Shown here: positions 44,467-52,743 of the stretch, piece by piece
How the letters are laid out: each line of letters starts with the position of its first letter
Numbering within the stretch: position 1 is the first letter of the stretch
DNA from: Bacteroidales bacterium
Lineage (GTDB): Bacteria > Bacteroidota > Bacteroidia > Bacteroidales > UBA1402
Assembly: GCA_017464285.1 (NCBI GenBank)
Contig: JAFUDT010000006.1
Location: 119,159 to 183,158, forward strand
DNA length: 64,000 nt
Direction of reading: 5' to 3'
Made by a program: the position numbers and the translations under genes
Notes under the pieces: model-generated
The model's input: only the letters and a program-made list of their open reading frames with translations
What the model was told of the DNA's origin: nothing
Database searches by the model: none

Positions 44467-45551
44467 AACTTCAGATGGTTTATAAACTGATGTTGTTATC
44501 CCTGTCGGTCGTGACACCTCTTGCCCCTGTCGCAGCCGCAGGTCCCGATTTGCAGTTCAAGGAGGATGTCCATTCCTTCGGCTCGGTCAAGGAGGACGGC
44601 AAGGTGACCTGCTCGTTTGAGTTTACCAACACGGGCGACATGCCTTTGGAAATCCGCCGTGTGACAGCCAGCTGCGGCTGCACGACCCCTACTTTTACCC
44701 GCGAGCCGGTCGCCCCGGGCCAGACTGGCTGTATTGATGTGGCATACAATACAGAGGGCCGTCCGGGGAATTTCAATAAAACCATCACGGTTTACAGCAA
44801 TTCTGTCCTGCATCCGACCTATGCCCTGACCATCCGCGGCACGGTCATCCCCCGGGAAAATGCTCCCGAAACGACCTATCCCAAGGCCTTCGGCCTGCTA
44901 CGCCTGAAGACGACTGCTCTGGCTTTCGGCGATCTCCGCATCGGCAGTATCGCTTCCCGAACCATCCCTATTTACAACAACAGTGAGGACAGGACGATGA
45001 AAATCAGTTTCAGCCAAGTGCCGGGACACCTGCGTGTCTCGGTTTCCAATTCTGAGCTGCCTGCGGGTGGCATGGCCATTGTGACGGTCAATTATGTCAG
45101 TGCCGAGGCTCGGGATTTCGGCCATCGTGAAGATGCTTTCTTCATTCATGGGGAAGGGGCGGCCAAAGTCTCCGGCAAGATAACGGTGACCTCCAATCTG
45201 CTTGAGGATTTCTCGCATCTTGGCCCTCAGAGCAAGCTGCCCGTGGCCAGGTATTCCCGAAGTTCGGTCAACTTTGGTCAGGTCAAGGCCGACGGTCCGC
45301 ACACGATGGAAATCCTTCTGACCAACGACGGTGAAGCGCCTCTGCAGATTCGCAAGCTCAGCACTCTGGTCTCCCAACTGCGCCTGCGGAGCGACAAAAA
45401 AGAAATCCGGCCGGGTGGAACGGCTGTTATAAAAATCGAACTGAATACCAAGGAACTGCGCTCGGGTGTCCGCTACTATGCGGAAGTGATCACCAACGAT
45501 CCTGTACAGCCCGTCAAGCGGATCATGGTCAATGCCAACATAGTGGAATAA
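44463..45551 (+). CDS. DUF1573 domain exported protein
   Basis: The 362-residue protein has a signal peptide (about 1-25) and two or three tandem Ig-like DUF1573 domains. The first contains FGSVKEDGKVTCSFEFTNTG and the hallmark ASCGCTTPTF. A third repeat-like segment near 285-362 has VNFGQVKADGPHTMEILLTN. DUF1573 domains resemble ASH/MSP-type folds and are common in exported Bacteroidota proteins; function unknown. It overlaps folA by 4 nt and meaB by 1 nt (TAATG), so all three are translationally coupled. Confidence 0.88.
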   Translation: MKLQMVYKLMLLSLSVVTPLAPVAAAGPDLQFKEDVHSFGSVKEDGKVTCSFEFTNTGDMPLEIRRVTASCGCTTPTFTREPVAPGQTGCIDVAYNTEGRPGNFNKTITVYSNSVLHPTYALTIRGTVIPRENAPETTYPKAFGLLRLKTTALAFGDLRIGSIASRTIPIYNNSEDRTMKISFSQVPGHLRVSVSNSELPAGGMAIVTVNYVSAEARDFGHREDAFFIHGEGAAKVSGKITVTSNLLEDFSHLGPQSKLPVARYSRSSVNFGQVKADGPHTMEILLTNDGEAPLQIRKLSTLVSQLRLRSDKKEIRPGGTAVIKIELNTKELRSGVRYYAEVITNDPVQPVKRIMVNANIVE

Positions 45552-46669
45552 TGCAGTATCATCCCGAAAATGATGAACAATATCAGGGTCTGACGGTCAA
45601 TTCCGGAGTGGAACGACTGCCGGATGTCAATCCCTACCGACGTAGAGTGAGCCGTCGTGAATACACGGTTTCCGAGTATGTCGATGGTATCCTGGCCGGC
45701 AATAAAGTGATTTTGAGCCAGGCTGTCACGATGATTGAAAGTTCGTTGCCCCGTCATCAGCAGATGGCTGCCGAGATTGTCGAAAAATGTCTGCCTCATG
45801 CCGGACGTTCGGTACGTTGGGGGATCACCGGCGTACCGGGTGCCGGAAAGAGCACTTCGATCGAGGCTTTTGGTATGGAACTGTTGCGCCGGGGACGCAA
45901 ACTGGCTGTGCTGGCCATCGATCCGAGCAGCGAGCGCAGCCGGGGAAGCATCCTGGGTGACAAGACCCGCATGGAGCAACTTTCCGTACAGCCTGACGCC
46001 TTTATCCGGCCTTCTCCTTCGGGCGGCTCGCTGGGGGGCGTAGCACGGAAAACCCGTGAAACCATCGTGCTTTGCGAAGCAGCAGGCTATGATACGATCT
46101 TTGTCGAAACGGTCGGTGTAGGGCAGTCTGAGACGGCTGTCCATTCCATGGTGGATTTTTTCCTGCTCATCCAGATAGCCGGTGCCGGCGACGAACTGCA
46201 GGGAATCAAGCGTGGTATCATGGAAATGTCCGACGGCATTGCCATCAACAAAGCCGACGGTGACAATCTGCAACGTGCCCGTCTGGCGGCAGCCCACTAT
46301 CGCAATGCCCTTCTGCTGTTTCCGATGCCTGAGTCGGGAGTGCGTCCTCAGGTGCTCACCTATTCTGCCTTGACCTCGGACGGGATAAACGAGGTACTCA
46401 AAATGGTGGAAGACCATATTTCCCTTTGCCGTGAAAACGGTTCGTTCGAAACCCGCCGCCGTCGTCAGGACAAGTATTGGATGCAGGAAACAATTGACCA
46501 GTCGTTGCGCAATCATTTCTATCAGAATCAGCGTATCGAATCAATGATGGAGACTAAGCAGCTGCAGGTGTACAATAGTGAGATTACGGCCTTCCGCGCT
46601 GCCCAGGATCTGCTGGATGCCTATTTCGACAGCCTTTCAAAGCGGCAGATCAATCATCCAGAAGACTGA
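45551..46669 (+). CDS. meaB: Methylmalonyl-CoA mutase-associated GTPase MeaB
   Basis: MeaB is a G3E GTPase that loads and protects the B12 cofactor of methylmalonyl-CoA mutase. The 372-residue protein has the P-loop GVPGAGKS at 94-101, DPSSERSRGSILGDKTRM, PSPSGGSLGGVARKTRE, the switch motif ETVGVGQSE and the base-specificity motif NKAD. The mutase genes themselves are not in the window. The start codon shares its A with the stop of the DUF1573 gene. Its 3' end overlaps the end of the convergent ispH by 20 nt. Confidence 0.95.
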   Translation: MQYHPENDEQYQGLTVNSGVERLPDVNPYRRRVSRREYTVSEYVDGILAGNKVILSQAVTMIESSLPRHQQMAAEIVEKCLPHAGRSVRWGITGVPGAGKSTSIEAFGMELLRRGRKLAVLAIDPSSERSRGSILGDKTRMEQLSVQPDAFIRPSPSGGSLGGVARKTRETIVLCEAAGYDTIFVETVGVGQSETAVHSMVDFFLLIQIAGAGDELQGIKRGIMEMSDGIAINKADGDNLQRARLAAAHYRNALLLFPMPESGVRPQVLTYSALTSDGINEVLKMVEDHISLCRENGSFETRRRRQDKYWMQETIDQSLRNHFYQNQRIESMMETKQLQVYNSEITAFRAAQDLLDAYFDSLSKRQINHPED

Positions 46670-47519
46670 CAATGCGGCTTCTTACCTGCTCCATAAGCCA
46701 GGTTGGCGTGGAAGTGGCCCCACTGATGCCGATTTTCTCTTTGTCCCTGAACCATTCCTTTTGCAAATCCAGCGGACCGGAGACGAAATACGAATGGGGA
46801 TTGGTGGTCAGACAGGCATTGAACAGTGCCATGCCGTTGGAACTTTTGCCGTCGCTGACAAAAACCAGACAGTCGTGGTCGGCAGCAAAGGCCTGAACCT
46901 GAGGCATACGGTTGGCAAATTGCCGGCAGATGGTGTCATGGCTTTCAAAGGGTACGCCTGTCTGCATTCGGGAACGGATCATGTTGACGAGCTGATGATA
47001 GTCCTGTTCCGACTTGGTAGTCTGAGAAAATAGTACCACGGGCCGGCTGAAATCCACTCTGGAAAGGTCCTCCGGTTTTTCGATGACAATGGCCGTGTCG
47101 TTGGTCTGGCCCACCAGTCCGTTCACTTCGGCATGTCCGGATTTGCCGAAGATGAGCAGCTGAGTGCGGCTGCCCCGCCGGCTTTCGTAGATCTGTTTAA
47201 TGCGCTTTTGCAGATGAAGGACCACCGGGCAGGTGGCATCGACAACCTCTATATGGTTGTCTTTTGCAGCCTTGTAGGTGCCAGGCGGTTCGCCGTGGGC
47301 TCTGAACAGCAGCCGGGTGTCGTGCAGTCCGCCGAGCTGACTGTGGGTTACGGTCTGCAATCCCCGTCGACGCAAGCGTTCAACCTCCGTCGAATTGTGC
47401 ACGATATCCCCCAGGCAGTAGAGTTGGCGGTGAACTTCCAGCTGCTCCTCTGCCTTGCGGATGGCATTGACCACCCCGAAACAGAATCCCGAATGCCGGT
47501 CAATCTCAACAATGGCCAT
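46650..47519 (-). CDS. ispH: 4-hydroxy-3-methylbut-2-enyl diphosphate reductase
   Basis: IspH makes the isoprenoid building blocks IPP and DMAPP in the last step of the MEP pathway, using a 4Fe-4S cluster. The 289-residue enzyme keeps the three cluster cysteines C13 (SGFCFGV), C97 (DATCPVV) and C198 (DTICRQ), the catalytic Glu131 (GHAEVNG) and RAHGEPP with the substrate His. Its start overlaps the end of cmk by 14 nt, so it is coupled to it. Its 3' end overlaps the convergent meaB by 20 nt. It supplies substrates for uppS and the prenyl synthase in this window. Confidence 0.97.
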   Translation of the reverse strand: MAIVEIDRHSGFCFGVVNAIRKAEEQLEVHRQLYCLGDIVHNSTEVERLRRRGLQTVTHSQLGGLHDTRLLFRAHGEPPGTYKAAKDNHIEVVDATCPVVLHLQKRIKQIYESRRGSRTQLLIFGKSGHAEVNGLVGQTNDTAIVIEKPEDLSRVDFSRPVVLFSQTTKSEQDYHQLVNMIRSRMQTGVPFESHDTICRQFANRMPQVQAFAADHDCLVFVSDGKSSNGMALFNACLTTNPHSYFVSGPLDLQKEWFRDKEKIGISGATSTPTWLMEQVRSRIVSLLDD

Positions 47520-48201
47520 GCAGTACCTCCTCGACTTTTTGATTCAGCCAGGCATCCTGCTGTTCCAGCGTCATGTCGCTGTTGTCCAGTACCAGGGCGT
47601 CGGGGGCTTGACGCAGCGGGCTGACAGCCCGGTTGAGATCCATCCTGTCACGCATCTCGATGTTGTTCAGTATCTCCTGGAAACTGGCTTCCTGCCCTTT
47701 GGCTTTAAGTTCGTTATATCGGCGTTGGGCCCGGACATCAGCCCTGGCTGTGACGAAAATCTTAAGCTCGGCATCCGGTAGCACCACGGTGCCGATGTCG
47801 CGGCCGTCCATGACAGTCCCCTTGCCTGCGGCAATCTGGCGTTGGAGCAGGACCATCTTTTCTCTGACGGAAGCTTCCTGGGCAACTATGCTGACGGCGT
47901 TGGAAACACTCATGCCGCGAATCAGGCTTTCGACATTCTCTCCGTCCAGACAAATTTCGGATACGCCGTCCGCGTTGCGGCAGAAACTGATATCGATTCT
48001 CTCCAGCCGGCTTTTCAGGGCGGCCTGATCGAGGTTCCCGTCTTGTAGTAGTCTGTTGCGCAGGGCATACAGGGTCATGGCCCGGTACATAGCCCCGGTG
48101 TCGATGTAAATGTACGACAACCTGCGGGCAAGATTTTTGGCCATGGTGCTTTTTCCGCAGGAGGAAAAACCGTCGATGGCAATGGCTATTTTTTTGTCCA
48201 T
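47506..48201 (-). CDS. cmk: Cytidylate kinase
   Basis: Cmk phosphorylates CMP and dCMP with ATP. The 231-residue protein opens with IAIAIDGFSSCGKSTMAKNLA, whose P-loop is at 11-19, then YIDTGAMYRAMTLYAL, and later GRDIGTVVLPDAELKIFVTA and the DLNRAVSPLRQAPDA lid. It lies between porQ (4 nt upstream) and ispH (14-nt overlap) on the minus strand. The same trio occurs in Porphyromonas gingivalis, where porQ is next to cmk and ispH. Confidence 0.97.
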   Translation of the reverse strand: MDKKIAIAIDGFSSCGKSTMAKNLARRLSYIYIDTGAMYRAMTLYALRNRLLQDGNLDQAALKSRLERIDISFCRNADGVSEICLDGENVESLIRGMSVSNAVSIVAQEASVREKMVLLQRQIAAGKGTVMDGRDIGTVVLPDAELKIFVTARADVRAQRRYNELKAKGQEASFQEILNNIEMRDRMDLNRAVSPLRQAPDALVLDNSDMTLEQQDAWLNQKVEEVLHGHC

Positions 48202-48205
48202 AAGC

Positions 48206-49201
48206 TTATTTTGTGGGGAACTGAGTGGAAAAATTCATCTGAAGGCTATTGCCCGAAAGATGATATTTGGCGTAGGAAGCTCCGAAGCGCATCTTTTTGA
48301 TCTGGAAGCTGAAGGCGGCCGAAAAACCGCTCAGCACAGAGCGTTGTTCAATGGCCAGTTCGTAGCGGCGGCGCGCGTTGTAGCCCAATGACAGGTGGAA
48401 GTTGTCGCTGGGCAGCAATTCCACCCCCAGCAGCAAGTGGCAGAATATCCGGTTGAGCAGTTTCTCCCTGTCCACGACAGACTGGCTGCCGTTGTCGAAG
48501 TAGGGGGAGGTCCAGCGGTCGAAATGCTGTGCTGTCAGGGAAAAGCGGAAGGGAGCATGTTCCAGTTGCTTGCTCAGCCCTATCTGTATATCCCAGGGGA
48601 GAGCTTCATAATGTTCGTCGTAGGCGGTAAGCTGCGATCCCAGGCTTTTAACGCTCAGGCCGGCCCAGAAACCGTTTTCAGGTCTTGCGTAATATACCCC
48701 CAGATCGACGGCCATGCCCAGGGAGGTGTATTCGTCCAGCAGGGAATAGATCAGGTGGACATCGATGCCGCCTCTCCAGTACCGGCTTATCTGAAAAGCA
48801 TATCCCGATGTGAAGGCCATGTCCTTGGCAAAGACCTGTCCAAGGTAGGTATGTTGACGGTCGTAGCCTTCGATCAGGCCATAGTCAAGGTAGCGGACTG
48901 CGGCCATCCAGGCATTGTGGCCGTTGATCCGGCGGCTGAATGCGGCATGGCCGAAATGTATGTCGGCGATGTAGTTCATGTAGCCTAGCGACAGGCCGTT
49001 GTGACTCTTTTCTGAAAGCAAGGCGGGGTTGTGGAAGGCCAGATCGGGATCCGCTTCGGGCGATGAAACCGTATTCCCCCCCAGTCCGGCCGCCAATGTG
49101 GAAACAGGAAGCCGCAGAAATTCATAGACATAGGCTCCTGTTTCAGCCTGGGTCAGCAGGCAGGAAAAACATAACAACGCTATTAATCGCAGTCTTTTCA
49201 T
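48206..49201 (-). CDS. porQ: Type IX secretion system protein PorQ
   Basis: The 331-residue protein has a signal peptide (about 1-19, ending LLTQAE). It then shows the PorQ pattern of a FadL-like outer-membrane barrel: VYEFLRLPVSTLAAGLGGN, DPDLAFHNPALLS, LSLGYMNYIADI and repeated amphipathic strands. In P. gingivalis PorQ, with PorV, PorU and PorZ, attaches secreted T9SS cargo to the cell surface. Co-location with cmk and ispH matches that genome. The ATG at 49201 gives the signal peptide; the long upstream extension crosses the promoter. The -7 element lies 8 nt before the ATG, so the message has almost no leader. Confidence 0.88.
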   Translation of the reverse strand: MKRLRLIALLCFSCLLTQAETGAYVYEFLRLPVSTLAAGLGGNTVSSPEADPDLAFHNPALLSEKSHNGLSLGYMNYIADIHFGHAAFSRRINGHNAWMAAVRYLDYGLIEGYDRQHTYLGQVFAKDMAFTSGYAFQISRYWRGGIDVHLIYSLLDEYTSLGMAVDLGVYYARPENGFWAGLSVKSLGSQLTAYDEHYEALPWDIQIGLSKQLEHAPFRFSLTAQHFDRWTSPYFDNGSQSVVDREKLLNRIFCHLLLGVELLPSDNFHLSLGYNARRRYELAIEQRSVLSGFSAAFSFQIKKMRFGASYAKYHLSGNSLQMNFSTQFPTK

Positions 49202-49209
49202 CGGATGAG

Positions 49210-49241
49210 CAAAAATAATGCAAGTGACGGCCAAAAACAAA
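49210..49241 (-). promoter_or_regulatory. Complete -33/-7 promoter abutting porQ
   Basis: On the minus strand TTTG (49238-49241) and TATTTTTG (49210-49217) are separated by exactly 20 nt. The -7 box ends only 8 nt from the porQ ATG, so the 5' leader would be about 5 nt or less. Confidence 0.7.
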
Positions 49242-49277
49242 TTTTTGGGGAAATGCTTGTTTTTGTAGAAAAAAATG

Positions 49278-49285
49278 TATCTTTG
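49278..49285 (+). promoter_or_regulatory. Promoter -7 element for tonB
   Basis: TATCTTTG matches the -7 consensus. A near-match -33 box CTTG (49256-49259) lies 18 nt upstream. The leader to the tonB ATG is about 30 nt. Confidence 0.6.
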
Positions 49286-49318
49286 CGTCCCTGAGAACAA
49301 TATCACACAACTGACACA

Positions 49319-50002
49319 ATGGAAGAGAAAAAAGCCGCAAAGGTCAATCTTGAGAAAAACCGTACCACCTATTTCCTGATGGGACTGGTGGTAGCCTTGG
49401 GCTTTGTCTTCATCGCTTTTGAGCTTTCCAGCACGGAAGTCAATGTCGCTGAAGTCGAAGAAAGCCAGGGTGTGGTCGAAGAGGAAGTGATGGTAGAAAT
49501 CACCAGACAATATATTCCGCCACCACCACCGCCACCACAGACTGTGCAGTCGGACCTGATTCAGATCGTGGAAGACAATACGCTGGACGAAGATGTTGAA
49601 TTCGAGTCTATGGAGGATGACCCCGAGGAGGCCATCATCCAGAATTACGACGGTGAATTCTCCGAGGATTATGATCCCGAAGGCGAAATCTTTGTCATAG
49701 TAGAGGAACCGCCATCATTCCCTGGCGGTGAAACAGCTTTGCAGGCCTTTATCAAAAAGAATCTGAAGTACCCGCAGATTGCGTTGGAAAACGGTATCTC
49801 AGGGCGTGTTATCTGTACCTTCGTCATCGATGGCAAGGGCAAAGTGACGGGAGCAGAAGTTATCCGTTCGGTGGACCCCAATCTGGATCGCGAGGCTTTG
49901 CGTGTCATCAGCCTGTTCCCCGACTGGAAGGCGGGCAGACAGCAGGGGAAGCCTGTGCGCGTCAGGTACACGTTGCCGATAGTTTTCCGTCTGCAGAACT
50001 AG
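49319..50002 (+). CDS. tonB: Energy transducer TonB
   Basis: TonB transmits proton-motive energy from ExbB-ExbD to outer-membrane transporters. The 227-residue protein has a cytoplasmic basic start, one membrane helix (about 18-36), and a periplasmic linker with a run of seven prolines (66-72) and a very acidic stretch (about 80-125). The C-terminal domain (about 130-227) has FPGGETALQAFIKKNLKYP, VICTFVIDGKGKVTGAEVIR and PVRVRYTLPIVFRL. The exb genes lie separately at 52744-55139. A nested hairpin follows its stop. Confidence 0.95.
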   Translation: MEEKKAAKVNLEKNRTTYFLMGLVVALGFVFIAFELSSTEVNVAEVEESQGVVEEEVMVEITRQYIPPPPPPPQTVQSDLIQIVEDNTLDEDVEFESMEDDPEEAIIQNYDGEFSEDYDPEGEIFVIVEEPPSFPGGETALQAFIKKNLKYPQIALENGISGRVICTFVIDGKGKVTGAEVIRSVDPNLDREALRVISLFPDWKAGRQQGKPVRVRYTLPIVFRLQN

Positions 50003-50028
50003 TCTAACGAAATAGAAATAGGACTACA

Positions 50029-50069
50029 CAGCACACAGGGTACACAGGAAAGGTGTATTTTGTGTGCTG
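50029..50069 (+). terminator. Nested hairpin after tonB
   Basis: CAGCACAC (50029-50036) pairs with GTGTGCTG (50062-50069), and inside it TACAC (50041-50045) pairs with GTGTA (50053-50057), separated by an AGGG/TTTT internal loop. It is followed by TTATGTTT. It lies 27 nt after the tonB stop and 21 nt before the next ATG, so it may end tonB transcription or fold in the leader of the prenyl synthase. Confidence 0.55.
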
Positions 50070-50090
50070 TTATGTTTAGTATCACCTTTT

Positions 50091-51071
50091 ATGAGAAATA
50101 TACAGGAACTGATTCAACTTATTCAGGACAGGGTTTCGGCGCTTGAGATCGAATCGCAGCCTGCCGGCATGTACGAGCCCATTTCCTATATGATGAATAT
50201 CGGCGGAAAGCGCATTCGTCCGCTGCTTTGCCTGCTGGCCTACCGCATGTATGCCGGAGAAGACCGCCTGGAAGAGGTGATGGCTCCGGCATTAGGTATC
50301 GAAATGTTTCACAATTTCACCTTGATGCATGATGACGTGATGGACCGTTCATTCATGCGCCGTGGCAAGCCCTGCGTCCATGTCAAGTGGGATGAGAATA
50401 CGGCGATACTCTCGGGCGATGCTCTGCAAATCCTGGCCTACCAGTATGTACAGCAGGCTCCCGAACAATACCTGAAAGCCTGTCTTGACCTGTTCAGCCG
50501 TACAGCCATGGAGCTCTGCGAAGGGCAGGCGCTGGACATGCTTTTTGAAACCCAGGAACGGGTGGACAAGGACGACTATCTGGAGATGATCCGTAAAAAA
50601 ACGGCAGTCCTGCTGGCCTGCAGCCTGAAGATGGGAGCCATCATCGCCGGCGCTCCCCGACAGGATCAGGACCAGCTCTATGAATATGGTATCAATATCG
50701 GTATTGCTTTCCAAATCAAGGATGACCTGCTTGATGTCTGGGGTAACCCGGCTGTCTTCGGCAAGGCCATCGGTGGCGATATCATGTGCAACAAGAAAAC
50801 TTTCCTGCTTATACATGCCATGGAACAGGCCGACGAGCACGATCGCCATTTCTTGCAGGAGTATTTGAGAACCAACGATATAGATCGTGGCGAAAAGGTG
50901 GAGACCGTCACCCGGATGTATAACCGTCTGGGGGTGCGGGAGGTTTGCGAAGCCCAGATGGGGTCCCATCAGGAAAAGGCCTTGCAGGCTCTTCGGAAAC
51001 TTTCAGTTCCCGAGCAGAGTTGGGACGATTTGCGTGTCCTGGCTGAGAAAATGATGAACAGACAGTGGTGA
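50091..51071 (+). CDS. Trans-polyprenyl diphosphate synthase
   Basis: This 326-residue enzyme condenses IPP onto an allylic diphosphate. The first Asp-rich motif is DDVMD at 81-85 and the second is IKDDLLD. NIGGKRIRPLLCLLA holds the diphosphate-binding Lys and Arg residues. Phe76 lies five residues before the first Asp motif, which in characterised enzymes limits product length and suggests a C15-C20 rather than a long quinone chain; this is only an inference. The ATG at 50091 gives the usual N-terminus. Two genes follow closely (51076 and tatD). Confidence 0.92.
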   Translation: MRNIQELIQLIQDRVSALEIESQPAGMYEPISYMMNIGGKRIRPLLCLLAYRMYAGEDRLEEVMAPALGIEMFHNFTLMHDDVMDRSFMRRGKPCVHVKWDENTAILSGDALQILAYQYVQQAPEQYLKACLDLFSRTAMELCEGQALDMLFETQERVDKDDYLEMIRKKTAVLLACSLKMGAIIAGAPRQDQDQLYEYGINIGIAFQIKDDLLDVWGNPAVFGKAIGGDIMCNKKTFLLIHAMEQADEHDRHFLQEYLRTNDIDRGEKVETVTRMYNRLGVREVCEAQMGSHQEKALQALRKLSVPEQSWDDLRVLAEKMMNRQW

Positions 51072-51075
51072 GTGT

Positions 51076-51774
51076 ATGCCTTACAGACGACTTCCCAATA
51101 CCAACCAGGCCCGTATCAATTCTCTGAGAATGGCGGTCGAGCAGGCTGAAGCGGTAGGTTTCAGCAATCTGCCTTTCAGCTATAAGCAGCAGAATGAGGC
51201 AGTGTTGCTGCTCGAGCAGATGGAGCGTGCCATGCACGAGTACCAAATTGCTTTTGATCAGCAGATGCTGGCCGGCAAGGAGTATATCAATCATCTGAAG
51301 ATGGCTCGTCTGTACATATCACACTTCATCCAGGTCTTCAATCTCTGTGTCATCCGGGGAGAAATCAAGCAGGAAGCCAAGGAACTCTACCATCTGCCCG
51401 CCGACAGCTCGGCTGTTCCCGACCTGAGTACCGAAGCGGCGCTGGTCCGCTGGGGCCGGAATATCATCGAAGGTGAGCAAGCCCGAATCAAGCGTGGCGG
51501 AGCTCCTGTCTATAATCCTTCCATTGGCAAAGTGAAGGTTTTCTACGATATCTTCATGGAAGCCCAGAATTCCAAAGTGATCAACCAGAGCAACACCAAA
51601 CGTGCCATGAACCGTCTAGAACAGCTGCACGAAAGCGTCGATGCCCTCATTGTTGAAATCTGGGATCAGACCGAGCGGTATTACAAGGACTTGCCTCCCA
51701 GGGAGAGACGCCTCCAGTGTCAGAAATTCGGTGTGCTCTATTACTTCCGTAAAGGAGAAAACCAGGAGGAATGA
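51076..51774 (+). CDS. Conserved-looking cytoplasmic protein, not recognised
   Basis: The 232-residue product has no signal peptide or membrane helix. It is predominantly helical: about 15-130 looks like a helical bundle with many Gln, Glu and Met residues. There is a short Gly/Pro region (RGGAPVYNPSIGKVKVFYDIF, two parts, about 139-160), and a final helical part ends in LPPRERRLQCQKFGVLYYF. No known motif was recognised. It starts 4 nt after the prenyl synthase and its TGA overlaps the tatD ATG, so it belongs to a three-gene unit. Base use is like that of its neighbours. Confidence 0.75.
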   Translation: MPYRRLPNTNQARINSLRMAVEQAEAVGFSNLPFSYKQQNEAVLLLEQMERAMHEYQIAFDQQMLAGKEYINHLKMARLYISHFIQVFNLCVIRGEIKQEAKELYHLPADSSAVPDLSTEAALVRWGRNIIEGEQARIKRGGAPVYNPSIGKVKVFYDIFMEAQNSKVINQSNTKRAMNRLEQLHESVDALIVEIWDQTERYYKDLPPRERRLQCQKFGVLYYFRKGENQEE

Positions 51775-52523
51775 TCGACACCCACACCCATCTATATCTT
51801 CCTGAATTTGCAGAGGATATTGACGCCGTAATCTGCCGGGCCAAGGACTCGGGAGTGCGGGCCTGCTGGCTGCCGGGCATCGACCGGGACAGCTTGTCCG
51901 CCATGCGTGCCCTCAAACATGGCGACGAGTCTTATTTCGAGATTTTTGCCGGCTTGCATCCTACGGAAGTGGGACTGGATTACCGGCAGCAACTGGACGT
52001 TATTGGAGAGGCTCTGTCGGATAATATATATAAAGGTATAGGAGAGATAGGACTGGATCTGTATTGGGACAGCACTTACCGGCATGAACAGGAAGATGCT
52101 CTGCGGGTCCAGCTGGACTGGGCCGTGGCGCAAGACCGGCCGGTGTTGCTTCACGTGCGCAATGCCTACGACGAGGTAATGCCCCTTATCCGGACTTATT
52201 ACGGCAGTGGCCTGAGAGGCATTTTCCATTGTTTTGCCGGTACGCTGGGGCAGGCCAGGGAGCTGACAGCTGCGGGATTTCTGCTGGGCATCAACGGAAG
52301 CATCACCTATAAAAAAACGCCACAGCGCGAGTTCCTTCATCAGATACCGCTGCAATATATCGTGACAGAAACGGATGCACCTTATCTCAGCCCGGTCCCC
52401 TTAAGGGGAAAGCGTAACGAGCCGGCCAATGTGTTGCTTGTCGCCGATTGCCTGGCTTCTCTATACGAAGTGTCTGTCGAAGAGGTGAAAGAACAGACGG
52501 AAAAGAATGCCCGATGTTTATAA
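51771..52523 (+). CDS. TatD family metal-dependent hydrolase (DNase)
   Basis: The 250-residue TIM-barrel protein has the metal ligands H4 and H6 in IDTHTHLYLPEF, the bridging Glu in GIGEIGLDLYW, His in PVLLHVRNA and IFHCFAGT, and the last Asp in VTETDAPYLSPVP. TatD enzymes are 3'-5' exonucleases linked to DNA repair and turnover. The C-terminus (EKNARCL) is slightly short compared with relatives that end near NAKRLF, but complete. The start overlaps the upstream gene as ATGA. A hairpin with eight T's follows. Confidence 0.93.
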   Translation: MIDTHTHLYLPEFAEDIDAVICRAKDSGVRACWLPGIDRDSLSAMRALKHGDESYFEIFAGLHPTEVGLDYRQQLDVIGEALSDNIYKGIGEIGLDLYWDSTYRHEQEDALRVQLDWAVAQDRPVLLHVRNAYDEVMPLIRTYYGSGLRGIFHCFAGTLGQARELTAAGFLLGINGSITYKKTPQREFLHQIPLQYIVTETDAPYLSPVPLRGKRNEPANVLLVADCLASLYEVSVEEVKEQTEKNARCL

Positions 52524-52532
52524 AATAAAAAA

Positions 52533-52568
52533 ACATAGGCCGCAGGCCTTGTATGTCATATTTTTTTT
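52533..52568 (+). terminator. Intrinsic terminator after tatD
   Basis: ACAT-AGGCC and GGCCT-ATGT arms with a GCA loop form an interrupted stem (three-base bulge on the 3' side), followed by ATA and eight T's. It lies 10 nt after the tatD stop and before the tRNA gene. Confidence 0.65.
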
Positions 52569-52619
52569 GTAATTTGCGCCGTTTTCTGAGAGCGCTTGGA
52601 AAATAGCAGGATTTACAAT

Positions 52620-52707
52620 GGAGAGATGCTCGAGTGGCTGAAGAGGCACGCCTGGAAAGCGTGTGACCGCCTAAAGCGGTTCGCGAGTTCGAATCTCGCT
52701 CTCTCCG
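52620..52707 (+). tRNA. tRNA-Ser (GGA anticodon)
   Basis: The 88-nt gene folds as a class II tRNA with a long variable arm. The acceptor stem is GGAGAGA/TCTCTCC with discriminator G. The anticodon arm is CACGC-CTGGAAA-GCGTG with anticodon GGA, reading UCC and UCU. The variable arm is CCGCC-TAAA-GGCGG-like (ACCGCCTAAAGCGGT), and the T arm is GCGAG-TTCGAAT-CTCGC. CCA is not encoded. It lies 51 nt after the tatD terminator and 36 nt before the exbB start. Confidence 0.97.
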
Positions 52708-52743
52708 CGATTTTTATTTTTATCATCATTAAAACAATTGACA

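Noticed and set aside
49540..49560. Short CCA/CCG repeats considered as a microsatellite
   Set aside because: They encode the normal poly-proline run of TonB.
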